Shown: positions 8,987 through 16,039 of the stretch, in pieces
Position numbering within the stretch: position 1 is the stretch's first letter
Layout: every line of letters starts with the position of its first letter
Made by a program: the position numbers and the translations under genes
From: Candidatus Poseidoniaceae archaeon
GTDB taxonomy: Archaea; Thermoplasmatota; Poseidoniia; Poseidoniales; Poseidoniaceae
Direction of reading: 5' to 3'
NCBI GenBank assembly: GCA_949373265.1
Contig: CASICT010000038.1
Span: 1 to 28,035 of the forward strand
DNA length: 28,035 bases
Notes under the pieces: model-generated
Told to the model about the DNA's origin: nothing
Databases searched by the model: none
Seen by the model: only the letters and a program-made list of their open reading frames with translations

Positions 8987-9799
8987 ATGATGGCAACAGT
9001 TCGCCTCGACCAGAAATCGCGAGCAATTGTACGTTCTATTTCAGAATCATACATCAATGCAATAGCGGGTTATTTCGGTTCAGGGCCTACTGATATCAAT
9101 GAAGCCAAAGCACAACACAAAGCCTATTCTAGCGCACTTTCATCTAACGGTGTAGCCGTTACAACTCTAGATGCTGACCAGAATCACCCCGATTGCGTAT
9201 TCGTTGAAGACCAAGCGGTTGTAATAGATGGCCACGTTCTACTTCCAGTTGCTGGCCACGAATCACGCAGAGGAGAACAACCTCCAATTGCGGATTTTCT
9301 TTTAGGTCAATTACAAAATCATCAAATTTCTAAGATGCATCCCCCGGCAATGATGGACGGTGGCGATATACTTCGTCTTGGGGACCTCTTTTTCGTAGGA
9401 CGTTCAACTAGAACTAACGATGCCGGTATTACAGAACTGAAAAGCCTACTAGATCGTTTAGGCCACGAATTAAGAGTAATCGACATCCCTTCACACGCTC
9501 TACACCTCACCAGTATTTGTTCCACCCCTTCCGACCAACTAATTCTAGTTCCAGATGGGTATTTGGATACAGAATCCTTTGGCGAAATGCCAGATGGCTG
9601 CGAGATTATCATTGTACCCAAAGAGGAAGTTTACGGCTGTAATACACTCGGACTACCAGGTAACAAAGTAATCGTAGCAGAGGGCTATCCAACAGTCAAG
9701 TTGGAATTAGAAAGCCGAGGCTTCGAATGCATCGTTATTGACATGAGTCAAATTAGAGCCGCTGATGGCTCGCTTACGTGCTGCTCAATCTTCTATTAG
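8987..9799 (+). CDS. Dimethylarginine dimethylaminohydrolase-like amidinotransferase-fold hydrolase
   Basis: A pentein-fold hydrolase of the DDAH/arginine-deiminase superfamily; DDAH releases citrulline and dimethylamine from methylated arginine. The 270-residue length is typical. Visible motifs are PDCVFVEDQ (Glu74/Asp75), MDGGDIL (123-129), FVGRSTRTN (Arg139 region), HLTS (His173, general acid) and the C-terminal SLTCCS, where Cys265 aligns with the nucleophile of the family's LTC motif. A second ATG at 8990 is an equally possible start. The exact substrate (dimethylarginine, arginine or a related guanidine) cannot be fixed from motifs. It stands alone upstream of a tRNA gene and points to use of arginine derivatives from protein turnover. 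Confidence 0.88.
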   Translation: MMATVRLDQKSRAIVRSISESYINAIAGYFGSGPTDINEAKAQHKAYSSALSSNGVAVTTLDADQNHPDCVFVEDQAVVIDGHVLLPVAGHESRRGEQPPIADFLLGQLQNHQISKMHPPAMMDGGDILRLGDLFFVGRSTRTNDAGITELKSLLDRLGHELRVIDIPSHALHLTSICSTPSDQLILVPDGYLDTESFGEMPDGCEIIIVPKEEVYGCNTLGLPGNKVIVAEGYPTVKLELESRGFECIVIDMSQIRAADGSLTCCSIFY

Positions 9800-9834
9800 G
9801 CTAGATTTGTCGAATTTGCATTCATCGCACCTTT

Positions 9835-9843
9835 TGATATATA
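9835..9843 (+). promoter_or_regulatory. TATA box of the tRNA-Leu gene
   Basis: TGATATATA is centred about 27 bases before the first base of the mature tRNA at 9866, the expected distance for an archaeal TBP site. No other AT-rich box lies nearby. Confidence 0.5.
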
Positions 9844-9865
9844 CGCGCAAGGTCGGAAAAGTGCT

Positions 9866-9952
9866 GCAGGGGTCGCCCAGCTTGGTCAAAGGCGCTGGGA
9901 TGAGGTCCCAGTCCATATCGGTTCGCAGGTTCAAATCCTGCCCTCTGCACCA
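9866..9952 (+). tRNA. tRNA-Leu (anticodon GAG), CCA encoded
   Basis: The sequence folds as a class II tRNA without intron. Acceptor stem GCAGGGG (9866-9872) pairs with CCTCTGC (9942-9948) with one G-T pair. The D arm follows; anticodon stem CTGGG/CCCAG (9895-9899, 9907-9911) encloses loop ATGAGGT with anticodon GAG at 9902-9904. A long variable arm of about 13 bases precedes the T arm GCAGG-TTCAAAT-CCTGC (9925-9941). Discriminator A at 9949 is the base expected for leucine, and CCA is encoded at 9950-9952. It reads CUC and CUU codons. Its 3' end lies one base from the stop of the convergent peptidase gene. Confidence 0.93.
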
Positions 9953-9953
9953 C

Positions 9954-11078
9954 CTAGGATAGCAAATCTTCTCTCGCAGTCTTGAAAACAACTCTTCCTC
10001 TATGCGTAATTTTTGCTTGCCAAACCTCATCCTTTGGATTAAATGCACGTAACATATTCTCACGACTCCAATGTCTTCTTGCATCTACTTGGTTAACATA
10101 TTTACCCCACTGAGTCCATCGGTTTTCTGCTCTGCTGGCTTTGAGGACTTCAATGGGCTTGAAAGTTCCAAACTCTTGAGTTATAGACGTCCACTCGATA
10201 TTGTCATATCTGTCTTCTAACCCCTGATGCAAATCTCCTAAGATTTCGTAGCCTACACCTGCATTGGGGTCGAGACTCTCCACATGTCCGGGAAACAGGG
10301 TCTTTAGATGTTCAAAACTTTCCTGGCTAGTCCCAGCGGAAATCAATAGTGTATCGTGGCCACTTGGGCCAAGACCGGTATGCAAATCAATCGCCCAAAC
10401 TTTGCTAACACCTTCTAGATTTTCATCTAGCCAACTCAGTAGTAAATCCGGGCCCGGTTCGAGTTTATTACCACCGTATTGAATGGCTTTGGGGTGCTCA
10501 TATTGACCTTCAGCAACCCATTGCTTGAGATTGTTAAAACCGTATTTCATGATCAACCTGAATGCCTTCAATCCAAACCATCTTTCCTTCTTAGGTGGCG
10601 GAGTTTCCGGATTGACGAAGTCCTGGATGTGGAGATAGCCTTCTGGGACTCCAGCGTATTCCTGACCTTTCTTCAAGAAGTTCCGATTCAAATCAACATT
10701 ATTTTCATTGAATCTTCTCCACCAAGCCATCCCATACGGGTTCACAGTATGGATAAATATAATCGCATGGTCTTTGAATGGCTCAGTTTCAGTCAAGTCA
10801 TCCATTACAGCCAACTGAATCGCACTACCAGGATAACCTTCTACGCCGTGAACTCCACTGCTGCAAAGCAAAACCTTTCCTGAATTTAGCGACCCCACTA
10901 TTGCAACATCAATACAAAGCGGTTCACCTGCAGGGCCAGTCATTCCAATCTCTAATCTTTCACTGGAAACTTTGTGGCCAGCATCTCGTAAATCATCACA
11001 TGAGATTAGGAATCTTCCCGCAGCCTCTGCATAAGAATTTGCAAACCAGAACTGGCCTTCCATATCCTTTGGTGGCAT
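9954..11078 (-). CDS. DUF2817 family zinc metallopeptidase (M14-like)
   Basis: Carboxypeptidase/deacylase-fold protein of the DUF2817 group. From ATG 11078 it has 374 residues (GTG 11087 and ATG 11063 are alternatives). The zinc motif lies in SSGVHGVEGYPGS (His77, Glu80), the third ligand in DLHTGLG (His233), and the likely catalytic Glu in TQEFGT (Glu302). NPYGMAWWRRFNENNVDLNRNF-type substrate-binding residues (NPYGM at 113-117, VDLNRNF at 128-134) are very typical of this family. No signal peptide is visible, so it probably acts in the cytoplasm on peptides or acylated amino acids. It converges on the tRNA-Leu gene and is divergent from the Rieske oxygenase gene. Confidence 0.85.
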   Translation of the reverse strand: MPPKDMEGQFWFANSYAEAAGRFLISCDDLRDAGHKVSSERLEIGMTGPAGEPLCIDVAIVGSLNSGKVLLCSSGVHGVEGYPGSAIQLAVMDDLTETEPFKDHAIIFIHTVNPYGMAWWRRFNENNVDLNRNFLKKGQEYAGVPEGYLHIQDFVNPETPPPKKERWFGLKAFRLIMKYGFNNLKQWVAEGQYEHPKAIQYGGNKLEPGPDLLLSWLDENLEGVSKVWAIDLHTGLGPSGHDTLLISAGTSQESFEHLKTLFPGHVESLDPNAGVGYEILGDLHQGLEDRYDNIEWTSITQEFGTFKPIEVLKASRAENRWTQWGKYVNQVDARRHWSRENMLRAFNPKDEVWQAKITHRGRVVFKTAREDLLS

Positions 11079-11159
11079 CCCCAACACTTGAACATTAACA
11101 ATTTCAATAATTGTGGCAATCTAGAGAACTCTCAAGAATCCACGGCCCCTAATCGGGTT

Positions 11160-12227
11160 ATGGCGGAGGAGTTGGTCGATGCTGATATCCGTGTTGCTAG
11201 AACACTACCCTCTCTTGTTTATCACGATGATAAATTATTCACTCGGCTAAAAACGGTCTTCCAAGGATGGCAATTTGCAGCCCACATTTCACAACTTGGC
11301 CCCAATAATGTGATTCCGTTAGACCATGTTGAATCAATCACAGGCGAGCCGATACTTTTAGTCAAAGGAAAGGAGACAAAATGTATTTCAAACATTTGTA
11401 CACACAGAGGAATGCGCTTAGCGACAACTCAGTGCAATCGAAAAACACTCCAGTGCGAATACCATGGCCGCACCTTCGATTTAGAAGGTAGATTCCGCCA
11501 CATGCCTGAATTCCAAGAAGCGATTGGGTTTCCTAGCGAAGATGACAATCTTCGTTCGTTCCCACTGAGTGAATGGCAAGGAATGTACTTTGTATCCCAC
11601 GAAGAGAAAGAAAAATTACCTTGGGATATCCTTGAATCCCGACTTAACTTCTTAGATGTCGAATCTTTTATTCATGATGAAAAAAGAGATAGAGACCACC
11701 TTATTTCAGCTAATTGGATGCTATATGTTGATAATTATCTAGAGGGATTTCACATACCATTTGTCCATCCCGAACTAAATCAGGCATTGGATTATTCAGG
11801 TTATGTAACCGAAACCTTCGAAGGAGGGGTTCTACAAATAGGCAAAGCAATGGAAGGTGATGTGAAATTCGACCTACCTGAAAACCACCCCGATTACGGA
11901 CAAGATATCGCCGCTTACTACCTGTGGCTTTTCCCAAATATGATGTTCAATTTTTACCCTTGGGGAATGTCACTCAACATCGTAGTACCAGTGTCCCCAA
12001 CAGAGTCAAGGGTACTCTACCGAGGATACGTGAAGGAAGAAAGGCTAGCACAAGAAGGGGCGGGTTCACTTCTTGATACAGTAGAAATTCAAGATCAACA
12101 AATAATCGAGATGGTTCAGAAAAGTATGCGTTCAAAAGCATATGATAGAGGGAGATATTCCCCCACAATGGAACAAGGAGTGCATCACTTTCATCGAATT
12201 ATTTCAAAGATTATAGCAAATCACTAA
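11160..12227 (+). CDS. Rieske non-heme iron oxygenase, catalytic (alpha) subunit
   Basis: Aromatic-ring-hydroxylating/choline-monooxygenase-type oxygenase. The 355-residue protein holds a Rieske [2Fe-2S] site, CTH (Cys80, His82) and CEYH (Cys99, His102), and a mononuclear iron site in NYLEGFHIPFVHPE (His198, His203), with Asp312 in the QDQQIIEMVQ segment as probable third ligand. The C-terminal GRYSPTMEQGVHHFH stretch resembles members acting on quaternary amines or unassigned small substrates. ATG 11160 is chosen because the extension to a TTG at 11088 overlaps the divergent gene's promoter and is low-complexity. No reductase or ferredoxin partner is encoded nearby, so electron supply must come from elsewhere. 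The substrate is not known. Confidence 0.88.
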   Translation: MAEELVDADIRVARTLPSLVYHDDKLFTRLKTVFQGWQFAAHISQLGPNNVIPLDHVESITGEPILLVKGKETKCISNICTHRGMRLATTQCNRKTLQCEYHGRTFDLEGRFRHMPEFQEAIGFPSEDDNLRSFPLSEWQGMYFVSHEEKEKLPWDILESRLNFLDVESFIHDEKRDRDHLISANWMLYVDNYLEGFHIPFVHPELNQALDYSGYVTETFEGGVLQIGKAMEGDVKFDLPENHPDYGQDIAAYYLWLFPNMMFNFYPWGMSLNIVVPVSPTESRVLYRGYVKEERLAQEGAGSLLDTVEIQDQQIIEMVQKSMRSKAYDRGRYSPTMEQGVHHFHRIISKIIANH

Positions 12228-12267
12228 CGCTTTAGATATCGGACACTGGCATTGAAACGGGATTGAA

Positions 12268-12645
12268 ATGGAAGAATTGCCATTATTGACGATGACAAAG
12301 TCACATCTAGCAGACGTGCAACCCGAATTAACCTCGGAGTCTGAAAATCTCCTCTCTACACTATCTGGATTGTGTTCATTCCATTCAAGTCAAGATTTAG
12401 CTAGTTTTCTATTTACAGACCAGTTCAACAAGTTAATCGGAACCGGAGACTCGTGGATTACCTTTGAAGTTGGGATATACAAAGACCACACAATAACCGT
12501 TGAACTGAAGCCCATTCATGGCAGTATTACAATTGCAGACGAGGCCATGAGTGGCTGTATACCAAACAACGTAATAATTGCAAAAACAGAAACAGAATGT
12601 TCAACAATTATTCAAAATTGGTACGATTGTGTAATGACTGCGTAA
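12268..12645 (+). CDS. Small unknown protein between Rieske oxygenase and aceE
   Basis: A 125-residue acidic protein without signal peptide or membrane span; I recognise no family. The C-terminal half alternates strand-like segments (SWITFEVGIYKDHTITVEL, then GSITIADEAMSGC) and ends in a helix-like part with two cysteines. It contains four to five cysteines in total but no CxxC pair. ATG 12268 follows the Rieske gene by 40 bases on the same strand, with a second ATG at 12292. It might be co-transcribed with the oxygenase. No function can be given. Confidence 0.65.
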   Translation: MEELPLLTMTKSHLADVQPELTSESENLLSTLSGLCSFHSSQDLASFLFTDQFNKLIGTGDSWITFEVGIYKDHTITVELKPIHGSITIADEAMSGCIPNNVIIAKTETECSTIIQNWYDCVMTA

Positions 12646-12654
12646 AGCGATTCC

Positions 12655-12682
12655 TTGAAATGGGGACTAGGGTCCCATTCAA
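12655..12682 (+). promoter_or_regulatory. Inverted repeat just upstream of aceE
   Basis: TTGAAATGGGGAC (12655-12667) and GTCCCATTCAA (12672-12682) pair over 11 positions around a 4-base loop, with one A and one G bulged on the left arm; the core GGGAC/GTCCC is perfect. It lies between the stop at 12645 and the ribosome site before the aceE ATG at 12698. It could be an operator for a dimeric regulator or an RNA hairpin in the aceE leader; no T-run follows, so a terminator is less likely. Confidence 0.5.
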
Positions 12683-12697
12683 ACAGGAGAGAAAATC

Positions 12698-15373
12698 ATG
12701 GGTGGTGACAACTTCCGCGATACCCTTCCCGACCCAGACCCTGAACAGACTCTGGAATGGCAAGAGGCCATTAGAGCAGTAAGCGATGCTCTTGGCCCAG
12801 AAAGGGCGCATAGACTTCTACTGCAAACCATAGCAGCAGCAAGGCAAGAAGGAATAGACATCGACGTTGTTAATACACCCTATCTCAATACTATTCATCC
12901 GGCAAATCAACCGGATTATCCCGGTAATCTAGAGATGGAGAAGCAGCTTCATGGAATCATTACTTGGAATGCAATGATGATGGTAACAAGGGCCAACAAA
13001 GCCAACGACGGCATAGGAGGTCACATCTCCACATTCGCCTCAAATTCACACCTATGGGAAGTTGGTCAAAACCACTACTATCGGGGCAAGGACCTCGATG
13101 GATGGGGAGACCATGTTTACTGGCAAGGTCATGCAAGCCCAGGGGTTTACGCTAGGGCATGGCTTGAAGGCCGTCTAACAAGAGAGAATATTGATAATTT
13201 CAGAATCGAGTGCGAAGGAAACGGCCTTTCTTCATACCCGCATCCAAGACTGATGCCAGAATTTTGGGAATACCCTAGTGTTTCTATGGGCTTAGGGGGC
13301 ATGACTGCCATACACACAGCCCGTTTCAACCGATATTTATCCAGTAGAGGGCTAGCCGATACTTCCAACTCCCGTGTATGGTATACGATGGGCGATGGCG
13401 AATCGGATGAGCCAGAGTCTCTTTCACAACTTTCTTTGGCCGGTCGTGAAAATCTAGACAATGTGATTATGATAATGAATTGTAATCTACAACGATTAGA
13501 TGGGCCGGTTAGAGGAAATTCGAAGATCGTCCAGGAATTAGAAGGAAGATTCCGAGGTTCGGGATGGAACGTAATCAAAATCCTATGGGGCTGCATGTGG
13601 GATGACCTATTCGCTAGAGATTCCGATGGAGTACTAGCGAACCGCCTGCAGGAACTTGTCGATGGCGACGAACAGCGAATATTTACTAGCGATGCTACGA
13701 CCTTCAAGAATGAATTATTCAACACTCCACAACTGAAAGCGATGGTTTCACATCTAAGCGATGATGATTTAGAAGCCCTAGCATCCAATCTGGGTGGCCA
13801 CGATATGGTCAAGATTAACGCCGCTTATGCTGCTGCAGAGGCATGCACTGACAAACCAACAATCATTCTTGCCCGTACAATCAAAGGCTATGGTCTTGGA
13901 CCTGCATTCGCAGGACGAAACTCTACTCACGGCAAGAAAAAAGCCGACGAAGACAGTATAAAATGGATGCGTGACGACCTCAACCTTGGTTTCACAGATG
14001 AGGAACTGGAAGAGTATCCATTCGTTGAGCCTAAAGATATCCCCGAAGTAGTTTCATATCTCAAACAAAGGCGTGAGGCAATGGGCGGATTCTGTCCTGA
14101 AAGGCGTTCACCTCCAACGGGAATAACCCCTCCTGGGCCAGAGGGATATTCTTCCTTCGATGAAGGTACAAAAGGCAAAATGCAAGTATCTACCACCATG
14201 GCATTCGTCCGCTTACTAAGCGGTTTAATGAAAAATAAGGAGATGGGAGAGAGGATAGTCCCTATCGTTCCAGATGAAGCTAGGACCTTTGGAATGGACC
14301 CACTGTTTGCTCAGTTTGGAATTTACCATCCAGAAGGCCAATTGTATACTCCTGTCGACCATAAAATGTTGATGAAATACAAGGAAAGTGAGAAAGGACA
14401 ATTATTGGAAGAAGGGATTTCTGAAGCAGGCGCAATGTCAACATTCATCGCAAGCGCAACATCGTATTCAACTCAGGGTTGTGCAACGATTCCATTCTAC
14501 ATATTCTACAGCATGTTCGGATTCCAAAGAGTTGCGGATTTAATTTGGTCTGCAGCGGACCAACGCGCTAGAGGATTCATGATTGGAGCGACCAGCGGTC
14601 GTACAACTTTGAATGGTGAAGGTCTTCAACACCAGGATGGACACAGCCTCCTCATGGCTCATACCAATCCTGCAGTAAGAGCCTATGATCCAGCATTCGC
14701 TTACGAATTGGCAACCATCATCCGTTCAGGAATAAACGAGATGTATGTCGATGAAAAAGATCTGATGTACTATATCGCAGTCTACAACGAGAACCACCCA
14801 ATGCCGCCTAAACCAGATGGCGTCGACGAAGGCATCATCAAGGGCGCTTACAAGTTACGTAGTGTGCCAAAAGGAGACGGTCTAATCGTCAGATTGATTG
14901 GCTCTGGGCCAATCATGCTTCAACTATTAGCGGCTGTTGAGATACTCGAAACCTATGGTGTTCGTTCAGAGATATGGTCAGCAACTTCCTATGGTGAATT
15001 ACGTCAGGAAGGACTTGACTGTGAGCGGGAGAATCGCTTGAATCCAGACAACGACCGCAAGATACCATTCGTTGAACAAATGCTGGGAGACGGAACATAT
15101 CCGACTATCGCAGTCAGCGATAATCAAATCGCAGTTCCTGATATGATTAGACAATGGGTTGGTGGAGATTACACGGTTTTAGGAACTGATGGATTCGGAC
15201 GCTCAGATACAAGGCCTAACCTACGACGATTCTTTGAAATCGATGCACAACATATCACAATAGCAGCACTTTCTTCATTGGTACGATCCAAGAAAATCAA
15301 AGCCGAAATCTATGATAAAGCAGTCAAAGATTTAGGTATTAGCAAAGAGAGAAACGATATCACTTCACCGTGA
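12698..15373 (+). CDS. aceE: Pyruvate dehydrogenase E1 component, homodimeric AceE type
   Basis: Thiamine-diphosphate enzyme that decarboxylates pyruvate and acetylates the lipoyl E2 of the pyruvate dehydrogenase complex. At 891 residues it matches the length of the bacterial single-chain E1 (about 887). Landmarks are GGHISTFAS (His109), YWQGHASPG (His145), the TPP motif from GDGESDEPES (232-241) to NCNLQRLDGPVRGN (261-274), NSTHGKKK, and EGLQHQDGHS, which carries the catalytic-site histidine. ATG 12698 has an AGGAGAG ribosome site 7-13 bases upstream. No E2 or E3 gene is in the window. This E1 type is bacterial in origin, so an ancestral transfer into the archaeal lineage is likely; codon use looks like that of the neighbours. 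Confidence 0.95.
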   Translation: MGGDNFRDTLPDPDPEQTLEWQEAIRAVSDALGPERAHRLLLQTIAAARQEGIDIDVVNTPYLNTIHPANQPDYPGNLEMEKQLHGIITWNAMMMVTRANKANDGIGGHISTFASNSHLWEVGQNHYYRGKDLDGWGDHVYWQGHASPGVYARAWLEGRLTRENIDNFRIECEGNGLSSYPHPRLMPEFWEYPSVSMGLGGMTAIHTARFNRYLSSRGLADTSNSRVWYTMGDGESDEPESLSQLSLAGRENLDNVIMIMNCNLQRLDGPVRGNSKIVQELEGRFRGSGWNVIKILWGCMWDDLFARDSDGVLANRLQELVDGDEQRIFTSDATTFKNELFNTPQLKAMVSHLSDDDLEALASNLGGHDMVKINAAYAAAEACTDKPTIILARTIKGYGLGPAFAGRNSTHGKKKADEDSIKWMRDDLNLGFTDEELEEYPFVEPKDIPEVVSYLKQRREAMGGFCPERRSPPTGITPPGPEGYSSFDEGTKGKMQVSTTMAFVRLLSGLMKNKEMGERIVPIVPDEARTFGMDPLFAQFGIYHPEGQLYTPVDHKMLMKYKESEKGQLLEEGISEAGAMSTFIASATSYSTQGCATIPFYIFYSMFGFQRVADLIWSAADQRARGFMIGATSGRTTLNGEGLQHQDGHSLLMAHTNPAVRAYDPAFAYELATIIRSGINEMYVDEKDLMYYIAVYNENHPMPPKPDGVDEGIIKGAYKLRSVPKGDGLIVRLIGSGPIMLQLLAAVEILETYGVRSEIWSATSYGELRQEGLDCERENRLNPDNDRKIPFVEQMLGDGTYPTIAVSDNQIAVPDMIRQWVGGDYTVLGTDGFGRSDTRPNLRRFFEIDAQHITIAALSSLVRSKKIKAEIYDKAVKDLGISKERNDITSP

Positions 15374-16039
15374 TTATTCGATGAAAATAGCAACATCATC
15401 TAGTTCCTTTCTCGAAATATTTGGAACAGTAGCCTCCTCGGCAGGATAACCAACCGGCATTACCAACATCGCATGTTCGTGTGCCGGGCGCTGTAAAATA
15501 TCCCTCAGAAAACCCATCGGGGACGGAGTGTGGGTAAGGGTGACTAAACCCATATTGTGTATGGCTTGGATAAACATGCCAGCAGCAATTCCACAGGACT
15601 CTGTAGAATAGTAGGTGGGCCCAGAATCTCCATTCGAGCGTAGACGTTTAGATTGTCTAAACAAAACGACCAGCCATGGAGCATCCGTCATATGTTCCTT
15701 TATCGCATCAGTCCCTAGTGGTTGTAGTAGTTCATTCCAAGCCTCTGGCATTCTTTCAGAATATGTTTTTTCTTCCTCAATTTCAGCGGCTTCACGCATT
15801 TTTAATTTGAGTTCTGAATTACTAACAGCAACGAAAGTCCAAGGCTGTAAGTGTGCGCCACTTGGAGCAGTAGAACCACACATAATCGCCTTCTCGATTA
15901 ATTCCCGTGGCACTGTTCGCTTTGAGAAGTGACGCGTTGTACGACGTAGACTCATTTGTTCGTACAGAGCAGAAGCTCTTCGTTTCATTTCATCTTCGGG
16001 TAATTCATTCCATTCTAGCGGGACAAATTCATCTTTCAA
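15374..16039 (-). CDS. Nitroreductase-family flavoprotein, iodotyrosine-deiodinase-like
   Basis: FMN-dependent reductase of the nitroreductase superfamily, in the branch containing animal iodotyrosine deiodinase (IYD). Of 221 residues, RRTTRHFS (32-39) and TAPSGAHLQPWTF (57-69) form FMN contacts, and a tail segment PVGYPAEEATVP closely resembles IYD. The lid region carries Glu89, Tyr93 and Lys114, with the same spacing (4 and 21 residues) as the human IYD Glu157/Tyr161/Lys182 that hold the zwitterion of halotyrosine. It starts at TTG 16039, which overlaps the TGA of the upstream ATPase gene (16036-16038), so translation is probably coupled. Its stop abuts that of aceE with no gap. Dehalogenation of tyrosine is inferred, not shown. 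Confidence 0.88.
   Translation of the reverse strand: MKDEFVPLEWNELPEDEMKRRASALYEQMSLRRTTRHFSKRTVPRELIEKAIMCGSTAPSGAHLQPWTFVAVSNSELKLKMREAAEIEEEKTYSERMPEAWNELLQPLGTDAIKEHMTDAPWLVVLFRQSKRLRSNGDSGPTYYSTESCGIAAGMFIQAIHNMGLVTLTHTPSPMGFLRDILQRPAHEHAMLVMPVGYPAEEATVPNISRKELDDVAIFIE

Noticed and set aside
12655..12682. The inverted repeat as a terminator for the upstream small gene.
   Set aside because: No T-run follows, and the next gene's ribosome site begins within a few bases, so a leader or operator role is more plausible.
13147..13812. A 221-residue open frame on the minus strand inside aceE.
   Set aside because: It is rich in Ser, Arg and Pro, as expected for the antisense of a coding region, and covers conserved AceE motifs on the other strand.
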